Assembly: GCA_037042915.1 (NCBI GenBank)
Contig: CM073194.1
Span: 1,922,001-1,986,000 of the forward strand
Length of the DNA stretch: 64,000 nt
Direction of reading: 5' to 3'
DNA from: Auricularia sp. M13
Lineage: Eukaryota; Basidiomycota; Agaricomycetes; Auriculariales; Auriculariaceae
This document shows positions 22,401-34,815 of this stretch, piece after piece; position 1 is the stretch's first letter; the number at the start of each line of letters is the position of its first letter. The position numbers and the translations under genes were made by a program. Below the pieces are notes generated by a model, which worked only from the letters and a program-made list of their open reading frames with translations, had not been told where the DNA came from and did no database searches.

Positions 22401-24773
22401 CTCCTAACTTGTAACACCGTCCCTGCACCTCCTGCACCATCTCCCTATAATATGTACAGACCTAGATTTCCACACCTCGAGCTCGTGAGATCCGGCCAGA
22501 CCTACATCCCTGGGCATCAATATTGCAATTGCCACCCTTGCCACAGCGGAGAATTGCCACCGACGCTGTCGGACGATCGCTCGCATCTGCGACCTGTCGG
22601 ACACATCATTCCCCAGGCACACACTGGCCCGGGGGTCCCTGTCTCCTCAGACATTGACAACCTGACTGGGGGAGGAAGCGTGAGGGTGGCGGCGTGGATC
22701 GCATTCGCTTCTCAGCTGGCGGCGCGCATTCGTGATCAGAATTCAGATCGCGACGAATCCTGACCCCGAGCAGGGTCGCGGTATAAACCTAACACCGTAA
22801 ATTTCTCAACCGCGCGACCCTGCAAGTGCACGTCTTCATCATCATGCATCAATGTTTCGTGACTCCGCTCTGCATCGAGCAGCAGTCTCAGACTCTGACC
22901 GAACGAACTCAAAATAGACATAGCCCGGCCCTCGCACTTGGATCGCACAGTTACAGTACGCAGGCCGCGGGGTCGTCGGCCTCAGACCTGATCCGCTCTG
23001 GAATTTTCGTGCTGACAGTACTTAGTGACCACTTCCCGCGCTTCTGGGCGTACGTCCCCGCGCAAATGCGGGATCCCCGCCTTTCCATCAACGCGTCCGC
23101 AATCCGCAATTTGCTCCACTGACTGCCCATTGCCAACGTGAGTGAGAATCCAGTTGTACATCAAGGCGAACGTCAGACTCAGAGTTGAGTTCAAACAGTG
23201 CAAGCGCAGAGCCGATCCCCCGCGCTGTTTCTTAGTATAGCATTTGAATCTCCCACGACGCTCTGGACACCTTGACGTTGACGCGGACGTTTCTGACACA
23301 CGGGGCAGATATGTATGTATCAGGCAGGAGAAGCCAAATCCACTGTTACGGTAGATAGTTGACTAAATACATTCAATTGAATAGGTGTGGCAATTTGGAT
23401 TTTGAGTTTCAGCGCCCGGGATCATCAGCGGCGGGGAATCCCCTTGCCTCTGGCGCGACGAGGATCCAGATCGACATCTACATTCTCCGTGAGAGAGTTC
23501 CACTAGAAGAGCTACTGGTGGACATGACCATCATGATGGCAGTCGCTTCGCTCCGTAAGTAGTGGCAGATTGAGTTTCTGGCCATGGATATGGATGTGCG
23601 GCACCCTCGATTCTCACTGACGTTTGGAGCATCGAGATCGCTTTCAGCATGAGGACAAAATATATGTATGCGGTTGCCTACATAAGTCTTCCTCATATTT
23701 GAAACTGGTTCATCTCCGTTCATCCGTTCCCACAGTTGGAAGTCATTTCGCGTAGCGATAGCCACTCGAACACGCGCATGAGCCCCTCGGGGTCAGTTGG
23801 CGTCTGGCGCTGACAATGCAATCGGTTGTTGTGATGATGACGGATCGCATACCCGGGCGAACACGCCGATCCCTCGAGCCAGAGAAGCAGAAGTCGAAGC
23901 TGTGCGGACGCTAAGGAAGAAACTCGAAACTCACTCGCACCGACACGCATCGGCAAGCTGCGCCGCCACGCCACAACTTCTGGATATTCTGGACACGCAG
24001 CCTGGCGACTTCGCGCGGCGCAGGATTCGTCAAGTCTGCCACAGCGCACACGGCCCGAGCGGGAGCCGCAGTCGCCATTTCATTTCATGCCTCGCGGCCG
24101 CGGCGGCATCTGGCTCCGGTTGTAGAGTGCGACCAGTTTCAGCGGCAGCCGAGCGAGCTATGAGGAAGCCGGTGCAGGCGCGCTAAAAACATCAGGCCCG
24201 TGCAAGTCTACTCAGTGCCCTCGATGGGCCTTTTCGGGGCCAGCGCAGCAGATGGATAGAACCGTCGGGAGCTGCAGGGACGCTGCGACGCCCGCCGCGT
24301 CCCGGATGAATCGCACGCCCACCCTGAGAAAGGGAAATCGTCATGGAAGGATCGAAGGGCGCCACGTGGCGGTGCAGAGATTGGCTTGCCGGTGTCAGGA
24401 CGCGGGATCAAAACACGCGCCCCTGCCCTGTCGGTGTTTGCGGTTGTGTGTGTGTGCGCGCCGTCACCCGCCGCATCGCTCACGCTCCCTGTTCTGGCCG
24501 CCTTGGGCCCTCCGTCTCCTGCGCCCGGCGGCATTCCCAGCTGGCGGGGGCGGTGATCGATGCCGCTGGGCCGCAGGCGAGAAGAGAACGGCCTTGTGCG
24601 TCCGAGCCCTTCTGGGGGGATGCGCGCCGGCCGCGGGTTACGCGGGAAGCAGTGTATCTGGGCAGCCATATACTGTTTACGTGTGCTGCAACGGTTATAG
24701 TTTATCCGTCTGGCTATAAAATCTCAGCGCACGCGACCGACTCCCAGCCCCCCCACCGCAACCGCCGCCGCCA
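19497..24773. other. 5.3-kb stretch without a recognised gene
   Basis: Contains scattered open frames up to about 190 codons (for example 21099-21671 +, 20149-20619 +), but none has a recognisable motif, consistent codon use or a coherent splice model. Short local repeats occur near 22390-22440 (CCCTGCACCTCCT twice). There is no transposon hallmark such as LTR ends, RT motifs or long inverted repeats. The last 500 bp is the promoter side of the terpene synthase. Orphan genes, non-coding transcripts or decayed repeats are all possible. Confidence 0.4.
24715..24721 (+). promoter_or_regulatory. TATA box of the terpene synthase
   Basis: TATAAAA 53 bp upstream of the start codon at 24774, a plausible distance for a short 5' UTR. 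Confidence 0.7.
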
Positions 24774-26065
24774 ATGCCCGCCCCGATCGTCTCTGCGGCC
24801 GCCCGCAATGCGCCCGACAGCTTCGTGCTGCCCGACCTGCTCGCGCTCTCCTCCGCCCTCGGCCTGTCGCACGCCGTCGCGACCAACCCCCACTACGACG
24901 CCGCCGCCGCCGCATCGCGCGCCTGGATCGTGTCGCACGACGTCCTCAGCGAGCGCAAGCTCGCCGTCTTTGGCAAGGGCGACTTCGAGCGGCTCGCGTC
25001 GCGCGCGTTCCCGTACGCCGGGCCCGCCGAGCTGCGCACGCTGTGCGACTTTGTCAACGTGCTCTTCGTCATCGACGAGGCCACCGACGCGCAGAACGGC
25101 GCGGACGCGCAGCGCACGGCGGACACGTGCATGCGCGCGCTCGAGGACGCCGACTGGGACGACGGCAGCGTGCTCGCCCAGATCCTGCACGAGTGAGTTG
25201 CGTGCTGCTGCCCCCCCCTGACGTTCATTCCGTTCCCCCCATCCCTCATCCCCCCCGCGCGTCCGTCAGGCGTCAGTCCGCACGGCTAGCCGATCGGCGC
25301 GCCGCCACACGCTGTTGCATGACTTATTGCTGACTCGCATGACCTCTTCCCGTCAGGTTCCGCGCACGGCTGCGCCCCATCGGCGCCCGCGCGCTGCGCC
25401 GTTTCATCCAGCACTTCCGGAGCTATCTCGCGTGCGTCGTCGAGGAGGCCGCGCACCGCGAGCGCGGCCAGCTGCTCGGCCTCAAAGCCTACCAGGCCCT
25501 GCGCCGCGAGAACTCCGGCTGCAGGCCGTACTACGCGCTCATCGAGTACGCGCTCGGGATCGACCTCCCCGACGCCGTGTACGAAAACAAACACTTTTCG
25601 CGCCTCTACTGGGCGTCCGTCGACATGGCCTGCTATGCAAACGTACGTCCCTCACGCCACCCATTCTTTCGTTGCCACTGACATCCCCGGGCCCGGCTGC
25701 AGGACGTGTACTCGTACGCCGCAGAATACGCGCAAGGGCTGGACGACTGCAACGTCGTGACGGTGCTGATGCACGCGCGCGGCCTCAGCCTGCAGGCGAC
25801 GAGCGACTACATCGGCGCGTACTACCAAAAGCTGCTCGCGCGCTACGCCACCGCCAAAGCCGCGCTGCTCGCCACGTCGTTCGGCGCGCCGGCCGTCGAC
25901 GCCGACGTCGCGCGCTACGCCGCCGCGATGGACTTCTGGCCGATGGGCAACCTCGTCTGGAGCTTCGAGACCAAACGCTACTTTGGCGACAAACACGTCC
26001 AGGTCTGCAAAACCCTCACCGTCCCGCTCAAGCATCCAAACAGCGTGAGCCCTTCGCGCTCGTGA
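24774..26065 (+). CDS. Sesquiterpene synthase (class I terpene cyclase)
   Basis: Three exons: 24774-25192, 25357-25642, 25703-26065; 355 aa, typical for basidiomycete sesquiterpene synthases. The acidic metal-binding motif is DEATD at residues 101-105 after VLFVI. The second metal site, NDVYSYAAE (NSE triad N235, S239, E243), begins at an exon junction. The diphosphate-sensing RY pair is at 327-328 (ETKRYFGD). The enzyme should ionise farnesyl diphosphate and cyclise it; the product cannot be read from sequence. There is no P450 or other tailoring gene next to it, so it is not in an obvious cluster here. A TATA box lies upstream. Confidence 0.93.
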
Positions 26066-27223
26066 TGGGTACTCTTTATTGTTCCTCCGCCGCTCGTCCA
26101 TGCATGATTTACCTATGATATGTTATCCGTTGACCCTTCGTTATTCGCTCCTTTCGACATCTAATCCTAGAGGCTCGTCTCAGTTTCGTTCTTGCATTTC
26201 CATTTCTCAGACTCAGCAATGTATACTTAGCGCATCCCAAACTCTTCTACCTAGGCCTCCCTATTCCTATTAGTATGTATCACCACTCCATGGGACATTT
26301 TTCGTTGACGAATATGAATATCATCGATTCCGTGTTACCCATGCCCGGATGCATATGCTGTGCGCCTGTTTTAGATTGGCTCTGTCGTGATCATCGATCA
26401 GCAGTGACCGTGCTGTGAATCTGCTTCAAGCTGTCCAGCACACTGGCCGGGCGCCTCGCCGCAACGCCAGTGCGCCGCTGATGAATCGATGATGTAACTT
26501 GGTACGAATGGACCAAGATCACTGCCAGTGTCTCGAGTCGATGGCCGGAATCGATTGTAACAGTACAGTATTTTGGGCACTGATCATCAGCAAGCGTGGC
26601 TAGCCTAAGACGCGGATAAGTATGAATTGGTGGGGCGGAAACTTCAAACTTGTATCAGCTCTAGGGAGGGCTGCAGGGCCATGGTGAGACGACTGCTAGG
26701 TAATGAGATCTGAGAAGGGAGAGTTGCCGGCGCGCCGGTCGGTTGAATGTTGAGTCTGCGATCCTGAGCGGTTCAACCTAAGGGCTTGGAAAAAGGGATG
26801 TTATACGCTACGTGCAGGGTTTTCCCGAGTGTCTTCTCGTCTGAGGGTTGACCAGGTCACCGCAGCGCAGCCAATGCGGGGTTCAGAAGAGTCGGGCACC
26901 CTTGAACTTGAAGGGATTGTGGGTGAGCCACTCGCCCTGAGACCTAGGTCGGGCATCATTTAAACTTTGTCGAGAAAAGACCTAGAGCCAGCGGTATCTG
27001 ACGACGCTTTCAACTTTGCCGTCTGCACCAGAGTGAGGTTGGAGCTTGGAGAGCGGTCGAGATTGTTTGCTTACATCATCTAGAGTAATCAGCGATCGGA
27101 CAAGTACCGATCAATTGGCTCTCCGATCCTCCCGTTTTGCACTTGCAACTTGCAGCCACCTATCGCTAGCACAGTGCCAAGGCCGACGTCCGTCCAACGT
27201 GTCTGCAGCAATAGCGATTAGCG
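26066..27223. other. Intergenic, terpene synthase to FBX-4
   Basis: 3' UTR of the synthase and upstream region of FBX-4. No coding sequence or repeat is recognised in these 1.16 kb. Confidence 0.5.
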
Positions 27224-29025
27224 ATGAAGTCAGCCCATCGGCGTCGTCGAACACGGGCTCGCGCTAACTGCGGGCCGCAGCTTCGCAGCCCTGCCCGACG
27301 ATCTGCTGCTGGCCATCGCGGGCCTGGTGCATGCGGACGCGCGCCGCGGGCTCGCACTTGGTCCCGCGCAGTCCGTTTCGCGGCTGGAGGACTGCTTTTA
27401 CTTGGGCATGCACCCCCGCAGCCCGGGTAGTCACCCGCTCGTAGCGCTCTCGATGACTTGTCGGCGCTTGCGTGCGCTGTGTGCGACGATCATCTTCAGG
27501 CTTGTTGTTCTCTCCGACGGACCGAGTCTTTTGGAGGATCCCTCGCTACTCCGACATGCTCAGTGAGTTGAGGAACCTATGAATTTTTCTTTCTTCTGTT
27601 GACTGACGCTCGCTGAGCCAGAACACTGCTGATTTATACTACGCCACCGACAGACGATGTCGTCCGGATATTGCAAAATGCGCCGCATGTGCAAGAGCTG
27701 TGCTTCCAGTCGAGTGCGGAGCTGCATCCGCTGTTATTCGCTCTTCCGGCGCTCGAGGTCGTCACCCTCAGCGACGTTATTGTACCCCTCGGCGACATAC
27801 ATCGCAGCCTCATTATCCGACATCCATTGCGTGCGTTCCGGCTGGTATTCTCGACGCGGTGGGCGCGCTTCTCCATCCCAAACGAGGCCGAGCGCGATGC
27901 CGAACGCGCCTTCGTGCAGACACTGCTCCTGCAAGCGCGCGAGTCACTGGAGCAACTCATCTTGCCCGGCGAGTCGACGCACCTCGCCTTTCTCGCGGCA
28001 TCTCACTGGCAGGCTCTGGAAGAACTAGCGATCTGCGGAGCGTACCCGCCCGACCTCGACGCCGTGCCCATCCCGAGTGTCCTGCGCATGCTCCCGAATC
28101 TGCGCGTGCTCACGCTTGCCCTCGCGCCCCACCCGGACCAAGCTCCGCTTCTCGTGTGGCCGGAGACAGAGGACATTGACGATCAGTCTGAATCACTGAC
28201 ACTACGGCGCCTCAGACGCTTCACCCTATCGTTCCCGCAGCCCGAAGACCACATATTCTCCCGCCTGCCCTCCTCGCTCACCGAGCTCTCCCTCCGCGAC
28301 ACCCCGCGGCACTACCAGCGCCACAACCGCCTGTGGCTGCGCGAGGGCTCCGCGCACGCCGTCTCCGGCCTGCTGCTGTCTTGCGACGGCGCGCTGCGCA
28401 TTTTCCGCGCGTTGCCTCTACCGACCGCTGCATTCCTGCTGCGACTCGAGCTCGTGGTGCAGGAAGTCAAGGATAACTTTGAGACGGACGTCGATCTCTA
28501 CGCCTACATAGCCAATGCGTGTCCGCAACTGCAATTCCTCGAGCTGCACCGCTACCGCGACGCCGCACCGCGCGATCCGGCGCCTGTTCCTGCGGTGCGT
28601 TCATACTAATTCTGATGCCGCGTCTCGTTGCGAGGCTTATGTTGCAACAGGATGATATCGCACAGGCGCTGAAGGCATTCGTCTCCCTGCGCGAGCTTCG
28701 TCTCAACCTCGACTTCCCTCGCATCATGGATTCGATAGGCATCCTCGAAGATCTTGACGCCACAGCGCTCTTGCTCCATCAGACCGCACACCTGTTCGCG
28801 TCGGCCCTTCCGTGGTTGACGCGCATTGCACTCCTCAGCAAGGAAGACCTCAACATCGCGCGCTGGAGATCGTGGGTTGTCGCGCATGGTGGCGATAGTC
28901 CTGGCGGTGTCCTGTTACGCGAGTTGGAGTTTGAAAGGCTTGAAAAGTGAGTCCCATGTTCGCACTGTGCTCGCATTTCATCGAGCTCATGGTGCAACTT
29001 CAGCATGGATATGTATTGGATATGA
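27224..29025 (+). CDS. F-box / leucine-rich protein, copy 4 (FBX-4)
   Basis: Proposed exons: 27224-27228, 27281-27562, 27622-28594, 28651-28946, 29004-29025; 525 aa. F-box core ALPDDLLLAIAGLV and VALSMTCRRLRALCATIIF, leucine-rich segments (LEELAICGAYPPDL, LPNLRVLTLALAPHPDQAPL, SLTELSLRDTPRHYQRHN), then ACPQLQFLELHRYRDA. The last exon encodes MDMYWI. The 5-nt first exon (ATGAA, donor GTCAGC, branch CTAAC, acceptor CGCAG) gives MNFAALPDD; no in-frame ATG is closer. Exons 1+2 total 287 nt, exactly as exon 1 of FBX-2 and FBX-3. Presumed SCF substrate receptor. Confidence 0.82.
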
Positions 29026-29476
29026 ACAGGCGTTGTTGTATTATGAAGGCGAGCAGCTGGCCCTCATCAAACCGAACGCTTTCTTAAACCCCTTCAAGAT
29101 ATCAGGATGGTGCTGTCAATGGTGTTGAGGCGTTATGGGCTCCACAGTATATGCGCAGAACGGTAAACGTGGCGCGCGAATTCGGAGAGAGTGTGAGCAT
29201 ATACTGTTGTTCAGCCAAACGTCACCGTATTTCATGGAACTCGGCAGCACTAGCAGACAATCCTGGACCTCTGGTGCTTTACATATTATGATCAGGCAGC
29301 AGATGAGCTATGCTCCGGATGCACCGTTCCGTCCTGATCAAGTTCCAAAATCAGTAACCCGTAGCAATCACCATCGCCGAGGGCTTCTATCTTACCCAAA
29401 CCTCGTGCTCGCGCTGTGCAAGCACGAATGGTACAATAATCGCGCGTGAAGTTGGCGAACCTCGTTCTCGCCCATC
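29026..29476. other. Intergenic, FBX-4 to aminopeptidase
   Basis: 450 bp of 3' UTR and promoter. Nothing recognised. Confidence 0.5.
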
Positions 29477-31038
29477 ATGTTGCTTCCCCTCGTCCTGCTC
29501 GCCGCCTCTCCAGCGCTGGCGTTGCGCTTCATGTCGAGCGAGCGGCGCCTCGTGCGCTTCGGGCCCGGCGCGAACGAGACGGCGTTCGTTCCCGCGCTGG
29601 CGCTCGACCTCCTGCATGCTGTGCGCCACGGTCACGACGGCGAGTCGCACAAGCTCGATCTCGCGCATCCACTGCTGTCCGGCCTCCACCCGGGCTTGCT
29701 CGCTGCGGTCACCGACACCACGCGCCGCGGGCCCGGCTGGATCGACCTGACGGAGCCCACGCTCCCCGCCATCAACGAGGCGCGCCCCATCGAGCTGGCC
29801 GTGCAGCCGCCGGAGGAGCTGCAGGTCGCGCGCCGCCAGACGTCGGCGTTCCCCACGCCTAACGCCGCGAAGTACCCGCAGCTCTCCGACAGCGGCTTCT
29901 TCGCGTCGGTCTCTGCGAGTGAGCTGAAGAGCACCGTGACTACGCTGAGCAACTACACGACGCGCTACTATCGCAGCACGAGCGCGCGGACGCCCGCGAC
30001 GTGGATCCAGAGCCAGTTCGCCGCTGCCGCTGGCTCTGGCAACGTCGTCCTCATCGAGAACTCGTTCGATCAGCCAAACGGTATCTACGGCATCCTGATC
30101 GTGCCAGCTTAATCGTCATCTGAAGCTGCGCGCAGTGATTGCCAAGATTCCGCGCAAGGCAGACAGCACGAACGACGAGGTTGTTGTCATCGGTGCACAC
30201 TTGGATTCCATCAACCAATCCAGCAGCGGTGGTCGTGCTCCAGGAGCCGATGATGGTACGCTTGTTGAGCGCGCCGTCCCGCGCAGGAGAAGCTGACGTT
30301 CGACAGATGCGTCCGGAATCGCCGTCCTCCTCCAGACTCTGCAGATTCTCACGGCGAACGGCTGGGCGGGCTCGCGCCAGATCGAGTTCCACGCTTACGC
30401 AGTACGTCCCGATTTGAAAATGCCTTCCCGGGAAGTCACTGATTTGTGTAGGGCGAAGAGGGCGGTCTGCTCGGCAGCTCACGCGTCGCTACGCAATACA
30501 AGAATGCCGGCACGAAAGTGCGCGCCATGCTGCAATTCGATATGATCGGTGAATTTTCTATGCTCTGCGCCAAAATGCCCAACTCACTCTCTTACTTGGA
30601 CAGCCTATCAGGTCAACACGAAGCCGGTCATCACGATCCTGACGGACACGAGCTCCGCGCTGCAGACATTCTCGAACGGCCTGATCACGACTTACATCCC
30701 CGAGGCGACGCTCTACACCAACAAGTGCGGCTACGCGTGCTCTGATCACTGTGCGTTCTTGATGCTACATGAGTCCGCCGGTGACTGACTTCTGCGGGAA
30801 ACAATGGCAGTCTCGTGGGACAGCAAGGGCTACGCGTCCATCAGCATCGACGAGAGCGGGCCGAACGATAGGTACCTGAACCCATACTACCACACGTCGA
30901 GCGACACGATCGACCGGTGCGACTTCACCAAGGCCAGTGTATTTGTTAAGGTGTGTCCAAATTTATTCTTTCCGCCTGGGTGTGACTGACTTCCCGACCA
31001 AGCTCGCACTGGCCTGGGCGCTAGAGCTCTCCGAATGA
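29477..31038 (+). CDS. Secreted M28 leucyl-type aminopeptidase
   Basis: Seven exons: 29477-30080, 30136-30255, 30307-30401, 30452-30548, 30604-30750, 30811-30950, 31003-31038; 412 aa. Signal peptide MLLPLVLLAASPALA, a propeptide to about residue 125, then the zinc peptidase domain. Metal and catalytic motifs seen: GAHLDS (His/Asp near 222-224), DDASG near 242, catalytic EEGGLLGS near 275, QFDMI near 303 and YYHTSSDT near 384 (last His). Two cysteines in TNKCGYACSDH match the disulfide of the Aspergillus LAP1 group. It releases N-terminal residues from peptides outside the cell or in the vacuole. Expected single domain, no obvious defect. Confidence 0.93.
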
Positions 31039-32297
31039 TTACGAGCAGGCCGAGTTGTACACATGTGATACCCCAATGCAGAACTGCAGACTTCTGTGTC
31101 CACCTCCACGTGCACGAGCACCGCTGATACCAGGCTTGACTACGTGGGCTGTCTTGGGCCGGCTCGGTCTTCTGTAGCCGCTCGACTCTGATCATACAAG
31201 ACTGTAGCCACGCCGACTGCATTGCACTATTTCTGAAGCTTGCAACACCTGCGGGTCGGATATCACTTGGCTTTTCCCCTCTGTCATCCCTCCCAATGGG
31301 CTGGTGATCTTGCTGTTACCTCATGCATCCGGATTGAACTGTCGTCCATATCCGGGAATACGATGCCTGACACTGGCTTCGCGCTAAGTATGGCGTGCGT
31401 GGATCCATTGATAACCTTCTAGGAGGATCGGCGCCTGCAAGTAGCAATGGATTGCGTGCTCGGAGGAGCGTGATGCCGCGGACAATCCAAATTGTAGTTA
31501 AACAATAATCGCTCTTGAGTCTCACCTGTATACTGTATTGATGGTGATACTCGGCACAGTTTTTCTTTTCGATTGTGGTCCCTCTTTCACCTGCCGCTTG
31601 CTTGACATCATGTTCCAGTAAGTTACTTCGCGTGGCGCGTGCATTGAGACTCAAACTCCGACTCTGGGTTCCAGTGACGTCGGGCTTCGTCAGCCCGATG
31701 ACCAGGAGCGAGCTTTCTCCGCGTCCCGGCCATGCATGTCCGAGCTGACCGCTGAGCGCTGGGCATCGCCAGCACAGTTTGACTGCGTTGTTTGCTCAGG
31801 CAGACCCTACAGCGTGCTCATGTGCTCCGCACCACCGTCGAGCATACAACTGAAGCATGAAACCAGCACTGGGCGCTAAGCGCGCTCATTCGGGTGTGCT
31901 ATATATAACATCTGCCCCAGGAACACGACTGCGGATAATCCTATGACATTGATATAGAGGCGCCGCGATCATCCTGCATGATACCGGCATTGTTGCCAGC
32001 GGCCCTTGGGAAGCAACCTGCAGCTCTCCCGCCTATCCTAAGCTAAGGTTTGCAACATCTGGGGCGACTCTTCGGGCTGCTCAGACGCTTTCTTCATTGC
32101 ACAGCGTAGTACGGACCGAAACTCAGCCCCAAACCAACTGCGGAACGCCTTGTTATCATTTATGCCGGGAACATCACCGGGGGCACTGCGACATCAATGA
32201 ATCTGTCAACTGCGTCCTGTTGGGGGCTCGAGTTCAGAATAAAAGGGCAGGACTCGTGAGCAGTGTATCTCAAGCTCTCCCACCTTCAGCCATCATC
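31039..32297. other. Intergenic, aminopeptidase to secreted peptide
   Basis: No gene recognised. A TATATATAA-like stretch occurs near 31900, and AATAAAAG (32238-32245), about 55 bp before the next start codon, may be the TATA element of the peptide gene. Confidence 0.45.
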
Positions 32298-32497
32298 ATG
32301 AACGTCCTCCGCATCGCATCCGCTCTCGTTGCCCTCGCCGTGACTGCCTCGGCCAGCCTCGTCCCCTCGGAGGCGCTCGACAAGCGCATCTGCTCGTGCT
32401 GCGACTGCACGTGCGCGGGGAAGTACCTCCCCTGCGGCGGTCGTACGTAGTCCGCATTAGCGCCCGCACTCTCCTTATAATCTGCTCCACAGTTTGA
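32298..32497 (+). CDS. Cys-dense secreted peptide precursor with Kex2 site
   Basis: Two exons: 32298-32442 and 32493-32497; 49 aa. Signal peptide MNVLRIASALVALAVTASA, a short pro-region ending LDKR, then the mature part ICSCCDCTCAGKYLPCGGL. Six cysteines fall at residues 32, 34, 35, 37, 39 and 46, a CxCCxCxC core. Lys-Arg is the classical Kex2 cleavage site. If the intron is retained the tail ends GGRT instead of GGL, which changes little. The cluster resembles copper metallothionein motifs, but those are not usually secreted. Alternatives are a disulfide-rich signalling or antimicrobial peptide, or a chance frame. Known homologue: none that I can name. Confidence 0.6.
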
Positions 32498-34008
32498 ATA
32501 ACTCGAGACTGGAGACAGCAAGCAGGACTGAGATAAACCCTCGTAATTGCATAAATACATCTTGAGGCCAATATTACAGTACTGAGTCAGTGGGAGGCGT
32601 GTCCATTGCGTTGAGCCCGTGCTTCCCACGCATGACTTACGCCCCGGACGTTGGCTGGCCAGCAGTCAAGCGACTTGTCTCGGTGGTCGGGCGCCTGAAG
32701 TCGAGTTCGATGCCTGTCTGGTCCACTGCAGCTGTGCGAAGCGTCGTACTGCCGAAGTTTACTGTAGAAGATTCGCTATATTCGCGCAAGTTGAGGATGA
32801 GTCGAGATGTCTGAGGATCATGCCATGAGCTACTCCGGCATAATATGTGTCACGGACTAACCGCGATGCCAAAGACGGCAATAAGCCAGCTGAAGCAGTG
32901 GGTGTCAGCCAGAAAGCCTGCGGGAGTGTTTCTGTGCTTACGGCCCTCCGACTTCGAGAAGAGGTAACGGCGCGATTACGGCGGTCAATGTATTCATCAA
33001 TTCGGCGGCTAGAATATAATCAAGACGTCAAAATGCGCGAATAACGCAGATCACGCACCAAAAACCCTGTAGAGACGATCATAGATTGGTGTGAGTGACG
33101 GCGGATTGGGCGGAATGGTACGAACATTCCGAAGAACATCGCGCCGTCCCGGACGAAAACGGTGAGAATCCCGCTGGCTTTGATTCCGTCGACGCGCAGC
33201 TCCCAGAGCTTATTGATAGAGCGTCATTGCAAATAGGATACCTACGCGTATATCCTTTAGTACTCCGGTGAGTCGGGCAGACTGTCATGAGTTACTTTGG
33301 AAAATCAACGACGGGACCCTGTTGAGCGTAGCAGTTAATAGCGGCATAACAGGGCAGTTAAGCCTGAAGCATACCAGGCGGCCAGCACGAAACGCGGAGG
33401 GTTGGTGTAGAAGCAGCCTGCCCATGGGGTTATGATAGGGGGTGGGGCAGTCGGCTTCGTCGTGCTCGTGCTCACGCCGACAAGAACCGCCTCAATCTTG
33501 CCACACTCATTAGAAAATCTCGAAGGCCAATACTAATGCTTGAGCTATGGGACCGTGGTGAGTAGGCTGGAGCTTTGACTATGCCAGCGAACGAACCTGC
33601 GTAAAGCATCTGCAGAACGACAATCCTACATACATAGCGGAGTCTGCCAACGCGCACTCAATGGCTTATCCGAATCGATTATTACTGGTCTGCTGATGGT
33701 TTTTGCTGTTGCATTGGTCTCATTGAGACAGCCAAAAACGTAGGGTAGTCGGATTCGCCAAAGCTGGTCCACTGTAAGGGCAGGGGCTGCGAGACCTTCA
33801 CGAGGGAGGACGAAGAAGATAATTCGTAAGGAGTGGATATTCATTGCGATGCGATAGTATACTGCGGTGTGCGCTGTGCACAATAAAATGCGATGCGGGA
33901 CGAGCAAAATCAAAGGGTCCGAAAGCAGGCGCTGCGCAGGACAAACGCGTCAGCCTTCATAATTGCAAGCGGCCGGGAGGCGAGCAGAGGACGTACTGAG
34001 TATCATGG
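32498..34008. other. Intergenic, peptide to SYN8
   Basis: 1.5 kb of lower GC with only short frames (the longest, 33626-33913 minus, has no recognisable motif). No repeat or RNA gene seen. Confidence 0.45.
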
Positions 34009-34815
34009 TTATGTCTTGAAGACGATAATAAGGACGAGGAGCACGAATATCAAGCCGGCGATGGCGATCGTCGAGCCTGATGAGCAACATTAGCACAATC
34101 GGCGCAGGAATGAAGCAGCAAATGCGCGCACCATTTCGTTTGGCGCCCTCGGCGACTTGGCCTAGCCGCCTCTGGGCACCGCTCATCCTGCGCTCGGTGT
34201 CGTCGACGTCGGCGTCGAGCTGCTCGAGCAGGCCGGTATGCACGTCGAGCTCGTCGCCAATCTGGATGGAGATGTCGCGCTGGCGGCGGATGGAGTGGCC
34301 GAGCTGCTCCAGCTGCGTGTCCTGGTCGGCCATGACCTGCCGCTGCTGGCCCAGCACCTCGCCGACGTCCGGCTCGGGCTCGTCATCGTCGCGGTATGGC
34401 TCGTACACCCGCGTCGGCAGCTTCAGCTGCGGCGGTGACGGCGGTGGTGCTGCTTCTTCGGTCTTTGGCGGCGGCGAGGGCGGCGCCAGCGGTTTCAGGC
34501 TACATGCCAGTGCCAGCTGTTCAGCACCGCGCCAGGAGAATATGGGACGCGCACGGACCTCTCTATGGACTCGCCGTCGGGACCGAGCATGGCGCGCATG
34601 CGCTCGTACTGCTCGCGGAGGACGCGCGTCGCCTCGCCGGGGCCGGCGCTCTGCTCCATGTCGAGGACGCCGGCGCGCAGCTGGGCCAGGTTGCGCGTGA
34701 TCTGGCTCGTCGTGCTCGGTGGCACCGGCTGGTTCAGCGCCTCCAGCCGCTGCCGCTCCAGCAGGAGCGTCAGTGTCTGCGTCGACGTGTGCGTTAGCCG
34801 CGCGAGGGCCGACAT
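34009..34815 (-). CDS. SYN8: Qc-SNARE, syntaxin-8-like
   Basis: Exons: 34815-34559, 34499-34132, 34076-34009; 230 aa. N-terminal helical region (LTHTSTQTLTLLLERQRLEA), a proline-rich linker, then the SNARE motif QDTQLEQLGHSIRRQRDISI…QLDADVDDTERRM, with the glutamine zero layer expected near IGDELD, and a single C-terminal membrane span STIAIAGLIFVLLVLIIVF ending KT. The tail-anchored layout with an SNARE motif of the syntaxin 8/SYP5 type points to endosome-to-vacuole fusion. Tlg1-like identity is less likely because of the linker and N-domain. YKT6 is only 15 kb away; this is probably coincidence. Confidence 0.85.
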
